Assembly (NCBI GenBank): GCA_030789695.1
Contig: CM061142.1
Span: 605,005,659 to 605,069,658, forward strand
DNA: 64,000 nucleotides
Reading direction: 5' to 3'
Origin: Scilla litardierei
Lineage: Eukaryota; Streptophyta; Magnoliopsida; Asparagales; Asparagaceae
Shown here: positions 23,309 through 35,074 of the stretch, in pieces
Position numbering within the stretch: position 1 is the first letter of the stretch
Layout of the letters: the number at the start of each line of letters is the position of its first letter
Notes under the pieces: generated by a model
What the model was told of the DNA's origin: nothing
The model's database searches: none
What the model saw: the letters and a program-made list of their open reading frames with translations, nothing else
Translations under genes and position numbers: made by a program

Positions 23309-25209
23309 TGACGCGTGTTCATATTTCACCTTTTGTACACGCTCTTCATCATGTTTTCATATGCGTTTCACCTCATTTCATGTTGTATATATCACATTTT
23401 GGTTCGTATTGACTATTGGGTGTATTGCAGATAAATGTCGGCATTTCGGTGTCTTCTGGAGTCAACCTTGCATGTCGGGACCAAAGCATGCTTATACGGC
23501 AAAGATCCGATGGCCAAATATGAGGATTTGAACTTTTGGAGCTTCACCCGGTCGTGTGGATGAGCCACCCGATCGGTTCGTATCATGGTATCAGTCCTGT
23601 GCTACACCCGGACAACACAGTGCGCCACCCGATCGGGTGGATGACCAAATAGTGAGGAGACAGAGTGGCATTCATGGGAGAGCTTCCCAACTGATCGGGT
23701 CATCTCCTCGGTTCATCTTGGGGAAGAACTCACCCGACCGGTTGACACTTCAACCGATCGGGTGGCCTTTTCTTCCCCTTTCGTGCACTGCTGATGCATT
23801 CATTGAAGATCTGATATCATTCCAGTGGGATTTTGGGTGATCTCTTATTTTTCTAGCATCGGCATCGTCGTCAGATTTCCAACGATAGGTCGCATGCCCA
23901 AATCCGATTTTTCTACATTTTTCTGGAATTTTCTGAGCGCAGCTGGGTGCAGAAATTCTGGGCTGTCTGGAATTTGACTTCAACCGATCGAGTGGGCTAT
24001 CCAACCGACCGGGTGAGCCCATTTTCAGCAGTTCAGTGTCTCTGTTTGCTTCCACCCGATCGGGTGAACTTCCAACTGATCGGTGGCACTTTTTCAGCAG
24101 TTTTAGTGGGTATTTGTACCCGAACTGTTAGGGTTTTGTGGGAGCCTATAAATATGAGATGTTGGACGACATGTAAGGGGGTTCCCCTCTATTTTTCCGG
24201 TCTTTTCTGCCCCTTTCATGGGAGCTTTAGATGAGTTTAGATTAGGGTTTCTCTTTCAATAAATCTTGTAATGGATTGATGGATTCTAATGCAAGATAAG
24301 TATTTCTTTTCTTATTTCCATTGCTTTGTGTTATTTTTATTGTGCTTGATGGTGAATGTTTGTTTGTCCCTTTTATTGCTTGCTATCATGTTCTTCACCA
24401 TTGAGTAGTGTTTGATGAACCATAATATGGGTTAGAGTAGGATTGATGCTTGGGAAATTTCATTTGACTTGATTGCATGGCAAGTGTTTGATGGAATGTG
24501 TCAATGGGGATGTCTAGCAATCTGAGACCAACCCGTATGTCAACACACTAGATGGAGTTGGGGGTTGTGCTCCGGATGCTTGTCCCATTAAGATCCGCTT
24601 TGATGTATTGCTAGAAATCACTTTCGACCTATTTGGCCATTAGGGTTACGCAGGGGCGTTTCATTGTCATCGGCGGGAGAAAGACCGCCTTTGACCGTCG
24701 GGCCAAGCGGAAATAAAACGGGAGTTTGATTCTACCCCCTAGCGTTGATGTTGAGTCCTTGCGCGTGGGAACGGCTTGTACAAAATGTTGGGAGCTATCA
24801 TTGCGAACTTAGTGCTCTCGGTTGCGGAGGGTGTTGGACATGGGAATGCCCACCGTCCGAAACCGGATAGACCTAGTGTATCATCCTGGGCACCGACTGG
24901 AATATCAGGCCCACGGGGCACTAGGTACCACCTTTTGGGACAATGTCTCACCCTGGGTCGAGTCGAATACCAAGTGTCATGAGTGCTCTAGCCCCTGTTA
25001 GCGGGAATTCATTTCTTGTCTTTTTTATTTCTTTCCTTTATTTCTACACTACCCACTCATATCATCCGCGTATCTCACACACAACCTAGGCGAAGCTAGT
25101 AGCCATCAAGCCATCCACCTCCATGTGTTCGATATACCCGCACCCTACACTACCCGTGCACTTGCGGTAAAATGACACCGCGCCCTAATCATAAAAGGGG
25201 CGACGGTCA
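23309..25209 (+). repeat. 3' LTR of element J
   Basis: 1,901 bp, uninterrupted copy of the split 5' LTR. Includes the palindrome cluster (about 23546-24090) and TATAAATA at 24147-24154. Followed by the duplication aaggc (25210-25214). Confidence 0.95.
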
Positions 25210-25328
25210 AAGGCCCCTATACAATAACTGACATAGTGGGACTGGTGACCTATATTTTTGCAGCAATGGAGGGCGAGGAGTTAGCACATCCATGGAATGC
25301 CGAGCACTTGCTCAAATATTATCAATAA
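25210..25328 (+). pseudogene. Last codons of element D pol (after the J insertion)
   Basis: Continues the frame that ends GKLTAKWEG at 1206. It reads through a typical gypsy integrase tail with MEGEELAHPWNAEHL and stops at TAA 25326-25328. The 5-base duplication accounts exactly for the overlap. Confidence 0.85.
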
Positions 25329-25596
25329 ACTATTTTATATTTGTACAGTTTCTCAAGTATTGTGTTGTCTTAATTTTAATTTCAGCTACTCCCCAAAATC
25401 ATAGCACCTCCACGAAGTTCGGCTATATGTTCGAGAGCCCAAGCCCTTACGGGATGACCTAGAAGAAGAAATCACAGGTCTTTGCTCTATCTTCGACATG
25501 TCATTATGTTTCGAGTTACACACTCTTCGCATTTTCCTTATGTGAGAAATTCTAGGTCTTGGTCGGCTTGATCATTGGTAACAAGATACCTCGCCG

Positions 25597-26760
25597 CAAG
25601 CAAAGATCAAGGGCAGGCTATGTGCTGCACCCCCGAAAGGTCGCCATGGACTTGGGACATGATATACGCCTTGACCCGACTTATCAAAGATCTGGGGTAG
25701 GTTACGCATTGCGCCCCCGAAAGGTCGCCAAGGGCTTGAGACAGGCTATGCACCTCGACCCGACCCTATCAAAGATCCGGGGCAGGCTACGCGCTGTGCC
25801 CTCGAAAGGTCACCAAGTGCTTGGGACAGGCTACGCGCCTCGGCCCGACCCTATCAAAGATCCATGGCAGGCTACGCGATGTGCCCCCGAAAGGTCACCA
25901 AGGGCTTGGGACATGCTACGTGCCTCGACCTGACCCTATCAAATATTTGGGGTAGGCTACGCGATGTGCTCCCAAAAGGTCTTCAAGGGCTTGGGACATG
26001 CTACGCGCCTCGACCCGACCTTATCAAAGATTCGGGGCAGACTACGCGATGTGCCCCTGAAAGGTCACCAACGGCTTGGGATAGGCTATGCACCTCGACC
26101 TGACCCTATCAAAGACCCGGGGTAGGCTACGTGTTGTGACCCCAAAAGGTCGCCAAGGGCTTGGGACAGGCTACGGGCCTCGACCCGACACTATCAAAGA
26201 TCCGGGGCAGGCTACGCGCTACGCCCCTGAAAGGTCGCCAAGGGCTTGTGACAGGCTATGCGCCTCGACCCGACCCTATCAAAAATCCGGGGCAGGCTAC
26301 GTGCTGCACCCCTGAAAGGTCGCCAAGGGCTTGGGACAAGCTACACGCCTCGACCCGACCCTATCAAAGATCCAGGGCAGGCTACGTGCTGCACCCTCGA
26401 AAGGTCGCCAAGGGCTTGGGAAAGGCTACGTGCCTCGACCCAACCCTATCAAAGATCCAAGGCAGGCTATGCGTTACACCCACGAAAGGTCACCAAGGGC
26501 TTGGGACAGGCTACGCGCCTCGACCCGACCCTATCAATGATCTAGGGCAGGCTGTGCGATGTGCCCCCGAAAGGTCGCCAAGGGCTTGGGACATGCCACG
26601 CGCCTCGACCCGACCCCATCAAAGATCCAGGGCAGGCTACAGATTGTGCCCCCGAAAGGTCGCTAAGGGCTTGGGATAGGCCACGAGTCTCGACCCGATC
26701 ATATCAAAGGTCCGGTGCAGGCTACGGGCAGTTCCCCCGATAGGCCGCCCAAGGGTATGA
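25597..26760 (+). repeat. 85-bp tandem array in the 3' region of element D
   Basis: Thirteen copies of a unit containing gacccgaccctatcaaagatc, cgaaaggtcgccaagggcttgggac and a gggcaggctacgcg-like stretch, preceded by a partial copy. The atcaaaga core sits at 25682, 25767, 25852, 25937, 26022, 26107, 26192, 26277, 26362, 26447, 26532, 26617 and 26702: exactly 85 bp apart every time. 85 is not a multiple of three, so overlapping ORFs here are not coding. Tandem arrays after pol are known in Tat/Retand elements. Confidence 0.92.
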
Positions 26761-27239
26761 ATCTGTTACATTAAATGTAAGGATATGTAATGATGCCTAG
26801 GGGCTGCCCCCATATCGAAGCTCTGCTACTGTGCATCGCCCCCGAGGTTGGACCACTACTCGGTCCGGGGACAACTAACACACCCTAAACAAAGGGCATC
26901 GTCGATCTTACTACACGAGTAGCTGCTCTGCACAGTCTTTCTGAAAACGTATCTACTCAACATTCCGCCTTTTCTCGGCCCAAAGCTCGTCCACGTCGAA
27001 TGTTGGGGGTAGACATAGGAAAGGATGACGTGTGAGTCATAGGGCTTAGAGAGACAATCGACGACAAATTTTTCCAAAAAAGACAATAAAAATAGACAAT
27101 CATCATGTCTTACTACTCAAAGATCAAATTGTCTTCATATTTACATGGTCTTTACAAAAAGTCCTCTGACTTAAAACAACAAAACAAAAACAACAAACTA
27201 AGCATGGTCCTAAGATCAGCCCTACATTGCCACCCTCAA
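26761..27239 (+). other. Non-coding stretch of element D between array and antisense gene
   Basis: GC-rich then AT-rich sequence with no supported gene. Contains an atgttgggggtagaca purine tract near 27000. Confidence 0.4.
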
Positions 27240-29561
27240 CTATGAAGCCTCCACTCGATCACCACCTGCCTGGACCTGAGCATCTGCTTGTTCGGCGTCG
27301 GCCGGAGCCTCCGTCTGTTCGTCACCCGCTGGGATGGAAGTCTCCCCCTCGTCATCAGAGACCGCCGACAACCTGGAAAAGTCAATCTCTAGGTTGGGGT
27401 AATGCTTCCCCATTCCCTTCTTGATTCTCTTAAAGCCCGTCTCCAGGCCATCCTCGAAGCCCTCGACCCTGGTCTCCATCAGAGCAGGGATGAACTCCTG
27501 GAGCTGATACTGGCAGACGGCCTCGACCTTGATCGCCTCAAGGTCGATCTTCTCTAGCTCCTCTACTTGCCTCTCAAGGTCGACGGTCTTCTTCGAGCTA
27601 GCCTCCCTTTCCCTAGCTAGGGTCTCCTCAGCAGCGACCCTCTAGACTTCTTCGTCCTTGGCCTTTTGCTCTGCCTCATCCTTAGCTTTCTCTAGCTCGG
27701 AGATCGTCACCCTCTAGGCCGCGTAATACTTCTTGAGTTTCGCCAGCCTGTCCTCCAGGGTCATCTGCTTCTCCTCGGCCTCCTTCTCCATGGCCTCGAG
27801 CTCGGCCTCCTTCCTCCCAAGAGCTGCCTCAGCCCTGTTCGCCACCGCAAAGTGACGTTAGAGGGACATCAACACTGCAGCAGTCTGTACAAGGAATAAG
27901 AGACATGAGCGCACCTAAAAGAAGAGTAGAGTGGTATCTTGAATAAGAAGAGCGACGAACCTGTATGTTGAGCCAGACAGCTGTGTCACAGAGCCGCTCA
28001 GCATCGATGTTTGCCAAGTCCCTGGGCAGCGTGATGTTCTCGGCCAGGCGGGCTGCAACCCCGGCCTCGTCAAAGACTGATTCATGGGCGCCCACTGGGT
28101 AGAGCGGAGCAACGGTCTCCCCGACTGGAAGAGCAAGGATCTCGGCCTTTTTGACCTAAAAGTAGCTAGCGCGACCTTGTAGCTCGGGTGGGCCCGCTTC
28201 CCTAGCCCGAACGACGGACATTCGAAGGGCCAACGCTCAACAGTCGCTGCCTGACCAGTCTAGGCCGACCTAGATAGAGAACGCAAAGGTGCGGCCGAGC
28301 AGATGGGGATCGCGACGATCACGGTGACCAGCGGGCCCTGGGACATGGTAACCGTTAGATCGGCCCTCTCCTCCTCGACTGGGTCGAGGTCGATGGGGTG
28401 GCCCAATGCTGCCTCGCTCGAATGGTAGAGTAGAGCGGTAGGCACATGCTCCACTCTTGCCTTCTTACTCTGCTCCTCCTCGACCCGAGTGGTGCTCGAC
28501 CCCTCCTTCCTCCTCTTCTGCCTGACCTTCATCGAGCCCTTAGCCGCCTACTTTTTGGCCATCTTCTTCATCTCCTCCATTGAGAGACTCATGGCCGCAC
28601 CTGCAAAAAGACGACCGATCAGGGTGAGCAAGTCAGAGGTAGGGTCATGAAGCTCGAATTACCTTTAAGCTAGGCATGCTTGGCTATCAGCTCGTCCGTG
28701 ACCAGATGATGGAAGTCACTACTCTCCTTAGGGATGTCCTCCAAGATCTTGGCGCTCTCAAGATTGGCCTATCCAAGGACCACCTCTCTATTCACCAAGG
28801 GATTCAGTGTCTACCAGTTCGACCTTAAAGCTAGGTCCTCGGGCGTCAAGATAAAGACACACTTCTCTTTCCAGTCTTTGATCTTGCCCTGCAGGTTAAG
28901 AACGAGAGGTCGACCCCTCCTTGCACAGACATAGTAGTATGCATCCTTGCGCTTGGCTTCAAAGAAATGCTGAAATAGCAAAAAGGTCGGGCTTATGCCA
29001 CTGGCTGAGCAAAGAATAAGGAAGCTGACCATGGCGCTGATGGAGTTCGACATCAGTTGGAAGCGGGGGAACTAGAGGAAGTGAATGACGAGGAGAAGAA
29101 AGGGGTGGTGAGGGAATCGTAGCCCAAAGGTGAAGGTCAGGTGTAGACCCGGACCTCGTAATCCCTTAGGGAGCATACCCACTTGGGAAGCTCGGCAAGA
29201 CAGAAAGAGTAGGGTGGCCTGATGTACTTAGAGCAGGTAAGGGGGACGAAGGAGGTCGACATGCAGGCTACAATGGCTAATATCTCTGTCGGAACCTCCG
29301 CAAGATCTACGTCGGCCGCCAGGGCCCCAGAGGTCGATCTAGGTCGGGCATGGGCATGCCCTTTCCTTTTCCCAGGGTCTCTATAGGCCGACGATGACGA
29401 AGTGATGATGAGCTCGACGGCCAGATCAGCCTCAGATCGAGAGATCTCCCTAGCCAAGACTCCGCCTTCGACAACTCCAAGTCGACGACGCGATGACTCT
29501 CTGACACAACCAAAAGCTGCTCGACGAAAGAATCAGAAGAAGAAGAATGGGGTGAGGTCAT
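27240..29561 (-). pseudogene. Antisense extra gene of element D, Transposase_28-like (broken)
   Basis: Minus-strand coding signal spread over several frames. ATG 29561 opens a Ser-rich N-terminus (MTSPHSSSSDSF). About 29053-28800 resembles the Pfam Transposase_28 'putative gypsy-type transposon' region (FQHFFEAKRKDAYYYV, IKDWKEKCVFI). About 28532-28480 is basic (RQKRRKEGSS). About 27840-27480 is a long Glu/Lys/Ala-rich coiled coil, and 27479-27240 is an acidic end (YPNLEIDFSRLSAVSDDEGE). Such antisense genes lie between pol and the 3' LTR of many Tat/Retand elements; their function is unknown. Frameshifts and TAG stops (in the coiled coil, likely former CAG) break it. Confidence 0.7.
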
Positions 29562-30039
29562 GTGATAGATCGAGGTGATACCTAGAGAAAGAGAGGGATG
29601 GAACTTCGACGACGACGGAGTAGCGATGGTGGTGACGGCGGTGAAAGCTCTTTACACGAACGGAAAAATCGAAAACCTGAAAAAAGTAAGGAGAATCTCC
29701 CTCGGGAGCCCCCTCCTTCTCTTCCTATATGGTGGAGGAGCCAATCTAATCCGTTGAAGGCGGGCCACATGGCGTGAATCCGGGCATGTCTGATGCCTCA
29801 ACTCCCCCCCACAGTCAAATCAGCCATGCGTCACGCTCTGAATGGATCAGAGGCCTCAATTCTCCCCCATCCCCGAATCGTAATGATGGTCAAAGATAAT
29901 TTGGTGGTCATTTGAAATTAATGCCGCCAACTGGTCGATTCAAATAAAGATCGCCGACTACCCCTTAACTGATGAGGGTGCGACATGTCATCCGAGCTAA
30001 GCCGGGCTTCCCGTTTCGAGCTCGAATGACAGAAGAAAT
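29562..30039. other. Non-coding stretch of element D upstream of the antisense gene
   Basis: No supported gene. It would hold the promoter of the antisense gene; I see no convincing TATA box. Confidence 0.4.
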
Positions 30040-30875
30040 TGTTACGGTCTTATGATCGGCGTAGAAAATAATGGCCTAAGTAGTTGAAGCCCAAGCAAAC
30101 AGCTCACCGGCCAGCCGGAATAAGAGCGAACCTAAATGGGAAGCTCGCCCAGCCGAGTGGGAAGCTTGCCGACAAATCAAGAGAAAAGCTCGACGGCTAG
30201 TCGAGTAGGAACCTTGCCAGCTAAGCATAGAGATCACCCAGCAATGGCCAAGGTCGCTCTACCGACCGAAACAAGAAGGTCGGTCGGAGGAAGCTTGGTG
30301 CGCGGGCTCGGACGCCAAGCTCGACTCTCTCCAAGGGCGACCCTCGATGACTTGGCTGCTCATAAATATCTCTGACAGCCATTCATGCCCATTAATGATC
30401 GAGGTTAAAGACAAGAACTGATGGCCACCCGTCACATCACCATTAATGCCCGACCAAGGTGGTGCACGAATATGTCTAACATTCTCGCCGACACTCTGAC
30501 ACTCTGACACGCCAGCTAAGCACCAGCTGGACAGCTGATGGGACGGAGATCAACCAACTCTCCCCACATAAATACCCCCCTCCAGTCATCAATGATGGGG
30601 TTGGTTAGTTGAAATCATAACTCCTATTCAATACTCAAGGTCGGATATCATCCATATATCTGTGCCTTCCTCACAAGCTCGCTACGTAAAGTCGTTCTAC
30701 TTTAAGATCAGCCAGCGTGTCTAACCTACTTCTAAAGAGTCATTTACTGATTTTATCATCGGAGAGGCTATGGGTTGATAGCCAACCCAGCCTTTCTGAC
30801 GAGCTGCTCGTCGTGCAGGAAGCTCTGCTCATCTACCAAGCAGTCGATGACCTTCGAGCGACCCGGGATCCTACA
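30040..30875 (+). repeat. Candidate 3' LTR of element D
   Basis: Starts tgttacgg after a purine-rich agaagaaat and ends ggatcctaca. It contains a cataaataccc TATA-like box near 30567. There is no second copy in the window, so the ends rest on TG/CA form and position only. Confidence 0.5.
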
Positions 30876-30957
30876 TCTCCAAGATCGAGTTCCTAGGCAT
30901 ATAAGCCTCTACAAAAAAACCCCATCAACTTGAAATCATCGTAGCCTTGATTCTCCA
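30876..30957. other. Short unassigned junction
   Basis: 82 bases between the candidate end of D and the truncated copia element H. Nothing recognised. Confidence 0.3.
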
Positions 30958-31635
30958 CTATACAAATTTCATTGTTAGGCGAATTTGACCCGCAACAGGT
31001 GCCTTCCACTTTTCTTTGTTCTTTAACATTGGGCAATCCTTCTTGATGTGCCCTGGCTTGTTACACTTCTCTTGTTGTGTGAATACTTGTCCGAGAGCTT
31101 CAAGCTCATTGGTGAAGTTGGTGAAGCATCTGTACATCGTTGCAATGTTCACAACTTCTTGCATTTGAAACATGTGGAAGTTTTCTATAGCAACATATAA
31201 CTTTGACAATTTTACCTTGTTCGTACCCTCGTGGGTGACGACGAGATGGTACCATACTTGATATGCACTCTTACATGTGCATATCTTGTTGAACTCATCC
31301 GGATCCAATGTACAATGAAGAGGGTTCATTGCTTTGGCATTGTTTACCTCGGCAGACTTCTCGGTGGGAGTCCATTTGTCGAAATCTTCTTTAGTGGGTT
31401 CAACATAATCCTTATGGAGGGTTCTCCAAAGAGAAGCACTCCTTAGAAACGTCTCTATCCGGCACTTCCAATAGCCGAAATTCGTTCCATTGAAACAGGG
31501 AGGACGAATCATATTCGTGCCATTGAAATGCAGAGGACAAAGCAGTAATTGACCTTCGAATACGGTATAAGCACCATCACGATCGTGATTGTTGTACGAA
31601 GGAGATAGAGGAACGTTGTTGTTGTTGGATGCCAT
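30958..31635 (-). pseudogene. copia Gag of element H, internally deleted
   Basis: Starts at ATG 31635 (MASNNNNVPLSPSYNN), 27 bases after the primer binding site in element sense. It has the copia Gag signature RPPCFNGTNFGYWKCRIE and a region like UBN2 Gag (AYQVWYHLVVTHEGT). At FTQQEKCNKPGHIKKDC it jumps to the second half of a CCHC knuckle, so the first Cys and the intervening C-terminal Gag are deleted. Ends at a stop at 30958. Gag forms the particle that packages element RNA; this one is unlikely to work. Confidence 0.75.
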
Positions 31636-31644
31636 AGTAATTAA

Positions 31645-31661
31645 GTTGCACTCTGATACCA
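31645..31661 (-). other. Primer binding site of element H (tRNA-iMet)
   Basis: Minus strand TGGTATCAGAGTGCAAC, two bases inside the LTR; the usual initiator tRNA-Met site of plant copia elements. Confidence 0.85.
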
Positions 31662-31663
31662 AT

Positions 31664-33169
31664 TGTAAGGACCCTGGCTTTGAGGAAAACACTAGAAGGT
31701 GTGGGTGAATAGTGTTTATAAAATTTAACTAAGAAATTACGCCTAATTAAATTTCTAATTCAACATAGATGCGGAAATAAGAATTAACAACAATGAATCA
31801 ATGCAAACAATAAGATGTTTCAAGAGTTCGGATTACCCAAGTCAAACCCGACTTGTTCCTATTAATCCTACGTCCCTTTCACCCGGATACCTCCGTATAC
31901 TCAAGTTAGAACCCTAACTTGAGGTTTCCTTTAAACCCACTAGTAGCAACCCTACAAGTGTAATTGAACAACAATCAATGACCTTGAATCCCACAACTTG
32001 GGATCAAGCAAACCACTCTCACAAACCAAGAATGAATCAAATATCAAAAGATATGAAATTTTGAAATTGCAACTCTCACAAACCTATGCCTTGAAGTAGA
32101 ACTTGAAGGAACAAGTGTGTTGTGTGTTGATGTCTCTTCCAAGAAGAGAGAAAGCCCTTTCTCTTGTCACCACCAAATGCCTAGAGGGTATCAACTTTGT
32201 TCTAAGTTGGAGAGCAAGATAGAATGAGATTCTATGGCTTAGAGAGATTGAGAGCTTGAGAGCTTGGAGATGAATTCTTGAGTTGATAAGAGAATGACTT
32301 TGTGGCTCCAATGGAACGGTAGAAGCCCCTCTTATAGGTTCTCCAAAACCCTTAAACAGAATACCAAAAAATCCCTTTGAAATCCGTGTGGAAAAAGCCA
32401 ACGGATAGAATTTACAGTACAGACAGTCGACAAGTCAAGAAACCACAGTCGACTGCTACATTGTGTCAGAGGGTAGGTGAGAATTCAAACGGTAACTTAC
32501 CACGTAGGAAAGTCGACTGAGGATAGGCGCCTGAAACCCATCAGGCGACTGAGATACCTTCTACAGGCGACTGATACCCTAACTGCGTAAGTTGACAGAG
32601 AGTACAAATTTTGAGTATACTAAGACATGCGACTGATGTGGAATCCACAGGCGCCTGTGCCATAGGTAGGCGAATGGAAAACCAATATCAGTCGTCTATT
32701 GCATAAATGCGAAACTTGCCAAAATCAAAGTTCTGGGCAAGTGTTGGACATGCAACTGTAGAAGCATATCCAGGCGCATGTGCCATGGGCATGCGCCTGT
32801 ATATCTTTCTTACATTGCCTGTAGAGGCTAGTGCGAAAGTTGACAAAACTTAAGAAGTTTGGGCACGATAAGACATGCAACTGACTAACAAGTCATATGC
32901 ACCTGACACTAGACTGGCGCTTGTACATCAGTCACCTGATGAAAGTAAGGAGCTGAAAGCCCAAAAATCAAGTCAAACAGAGTGTGCATAACAGACGACT
33001 GAAGAACAATTCTCAGGTGCATGTATGGAGACAGACGCCTGTATAATGTTCATAAGTCGCCTGTTGAAAGTTTAAAATGCACATTAAAGGGAAATCAAAG
33101 ATAGAGCCCTAGGAAATGTAATCTAATAAAATCCTAGGCTAGAAATAGTGAAGTGTGTGAGCTCCAACA
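31664..33169 (-). repeat. 5' LTR of element H
   Basis: Minus strand starts tgttggagctc (33169) and ends ccttaca (31664), directly before the primer binding site. The right end is set by TG form only. It holds many short dyads based on gtcgactg and caggcgcctg (about 32400-33080). Downstream of these in element sense is a TATA-like cctataagagggg near 32332. Confidence 0.65.
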
Positions 33170-33339
33170 GTAAACTACTTCAAAACTACATTCTATTGAG
33201 AAAGAAAAGAGAATAAAAAGATTACATATGTTTTTGCTTCTCTTCTTTCTCTTAAATGATCTTGAAGTCTTCTTGAAGACTTTGAAGCTCTATTCTTTAT
33301 CTTTGATCACCCAATCTTCAACTTTGAGCTTTGATTAAT
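33170..33339. other. Unassigned sequence between H and C
   Basis: AT-rich, with an inverted repeat cttgaagtcttcttgaagac near 33260. Possibly the distant start of the C pol remnant; no clear match. Confidence 0.3.
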
Positions 33340-33710
33340 CTTTATGGTCATCCATTGCTATTTGATTGAAACGTTGAGCTTAGGCAATGGATTAACTGTA
33401 TGTAGGGGATTAGTCACGAGTATTTATGTTCGCTCATCATCAAAACCAAGGAGGGATAAGTCCAATACTCAACATAAAGGAGTCACTCAAGTCTCTATCA
33501 TACAAAAATTCGAGCAAGGGAAGCTAATCTAACGGAGCACCTGAAGTGCGTAAAACCACCAGAGTTCATACTTTGTCATAATCGACTTGGTCACCCTGGA
33601 TCAGTAATGATGCATTGCATCATATCCCAATTCCGTGGACACAATTTGAAGAACTTGCAGATTATTCAAAAGGGTGAATTTCCTTGTCCTCCTTGTTACA
33701 AGGAAAAACT
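33340..33710 (+). pseudogene. copia pol remnant of element C, part 1 (GAG-pre-integrase)
   Basis: The clear part is about 33580-33710: HNRLGHPGS, then NLKNLQIIQKGEFPCPPC, matching G (HNRLGHPG and NLKILQKGEFPCLPC). This is the zinc-binding start of integrase. Upstream similarity (33340-33570) is weaker and full of stops. Confidence 0.75.
33706..33710. repeat. Target site duplication of element F, left copy (aaact)
   Basis: aaact precedes the TG of F and recurs at 42759-42763 after its CA. The copia frame of C resumes there. Confidence 0.93.
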
Positions 33711-35074
33711 TGTAGGAATATGATGCCCTCGAGGCCATTTATTCATGTGTGAATAGCACAAACATCTTGTTCGAAATAACAGTAAGCTGTTTGGTAATAA
33801 TTTATCTAAGTTATATTGTAATGTAGTTAACATTAGATATCAACTTAGGTAAAGTCCTGAGACTTTATGCAAGGTCAAACGGGTATCGAGATGAGTATCT
33901 CGATCATGGAGAAACGTTTGACCGTCTGTAGCATAAGTCTAGAATGGTTCGTGGTCGTAGATGTTTCGAGACAAGGATATCGAAACATCGGATAGACCAT
34001 TGTGTCTTAGTCTTCACCGTTTAACGGTGGCGATGATCTCATGATCGCTTGACTTGGCGAAATCGAAGACGAGACACAGGTGCTCATTAGAATGAGTTCA
34101 CTGAACGATCCACTAGAGTTATCATATGGTTATATTGACCAATCTGTCAATGATAACTCTGAGTGATGATAGGATAGTTGGTCTTTTGACTTGAGGTCAT
34201 TTTGACGGACCTGTGCGTGAACGGTGCCACTTAGATCAATTGACCTAGCTTCGAGGCAAGGCCTGTCGAAAGGTCTTTTGATTGGGTGTCACTTGAAACG
34301 TACGAGGCGAGTAATGACCAAGAGAGGATTCGTCTCTCCCGGTCAATGGGAGTTAGTGTCGTAGAGTTAGTTCGGTCTTCAGTAAAAACTCTGCGCAGAG
34401 TATGTTGGAAGAAGTCCAACATTAGTTGACTAAAGATCGATAGAAACTAACCGGAGTCAAGTTATTGGGGTTGACAGTTTGACCGTACCCCAGACTTGAT
34501 CCGAACGACATATTTAAGACGAAGAGACTATAACTGCGGAATTCATCACGGAAACAGTCAGGTGGTCCCGACAATACTCATGTCAATGAGTTAACCACAT
34601 AATGATGACTCCTGAAGCAGGGACGGCAACCACTGCTCGTGGTCACTGCCGTATAGGGCTTCGAGCCCAACCTGTTGTAAGGGTCAGGCTGTAGGGTCTC
34701 ACACAGAGTGCAATGCTTCGTCTAGTAATAGGTAGAATTAAGTTAGGGAGAATATTTGCATTTGGTGCAAAAGAAGAGATAATTGCATTTGATGCAATAT
34801 GGTAATTTAAGCTTAGATAGGGACTATTTTGCATTTGATGCAAAAGCGATTAAATGTGTATTAAATTGTTTAATACAATATTTAATAAAATAAACGCAAG
34901 GAAAAGTTCACGGGTTAGACGGGAATGTCCCGGTCTAGACCCAGGTTCGAACGGCGTCCAAATCGGACGCCAGATGATCAAGTTATGCCCAAAACAGCCC
35001 AGAGGGTCAGATCAGGCCAGACCAGGCAGACTTGCCCAGTCTGAACCTGGTCTGGCCTGCTGGCCAGACCCAGT

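Larger units (their letters stand above)
1207..25209 (+). mobile_element. Element J: non-autonomous Ty3/gypsy element, Athila/Tat-type priming
   Basis: Two LTRs start tgacgcgtg and end ggtca (1207-2766 joined to 19495-19847; 23309-25209). They flank an internal region of about 3.46 kb (19848-23308). A primer binding site matching the 3' end of tRNA-Asp follows the 5' LTR, and a purine tract precedes the 3' LTR. TSD aaggc is on both sides. No protease, RT, RNase H or integrase is visible. The only coding signal is a small zinc-knuckle ORF (20094) and an overlapping acidic ORF. The 5' LTR was later split by element A. Confidence 0.88.
240..30875 (+). mobile_element. Element D: decayed Ty3/gypsy Tat/Retand-like retrotransposon, split by element J
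   Basis: Four parts sit in the order expected of a Tat/Retand element: integrase (240-1206), last codons of pol (25210-25328), a long 3' region with a tandem array (25597-26760) and an antisense extra gene (29561-27240), then a candidate 3' LTR (30040-30875). The two pol pieces join exactly at the J insertion site, sharing the 5-bp duplication aaggc. Gag, protease, RT and the 5' LTR lie to the left of the window or are lost. Many frameshifts and stops mark it as the oldest layer of the nest. Confidence 0.75.
30958..33169 (-). mobile_element. Element H: truncated Ty1/copia element (5' part only)
   Basis: Minus strand: an LTR (33169-31664), a tRNA-Met primer binding site (31661-31645) and a gag (ATG 31635). 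The element then stops at about 30958, so pol and the 3' LTR are gone. The gag form (N-terminal NNNN, FNGTNFGYWKCRIETFL) is that of large copia elements. No target duplication can be checked. Confidence 0.75.

Noticed and set aside
25559..26743. Overlapping ORFs of 60-172 codons in the 85-bp array
   Set aside because: Unit length is not divisible by three, so frames rotate through the repeat; this is a repeat artefact.
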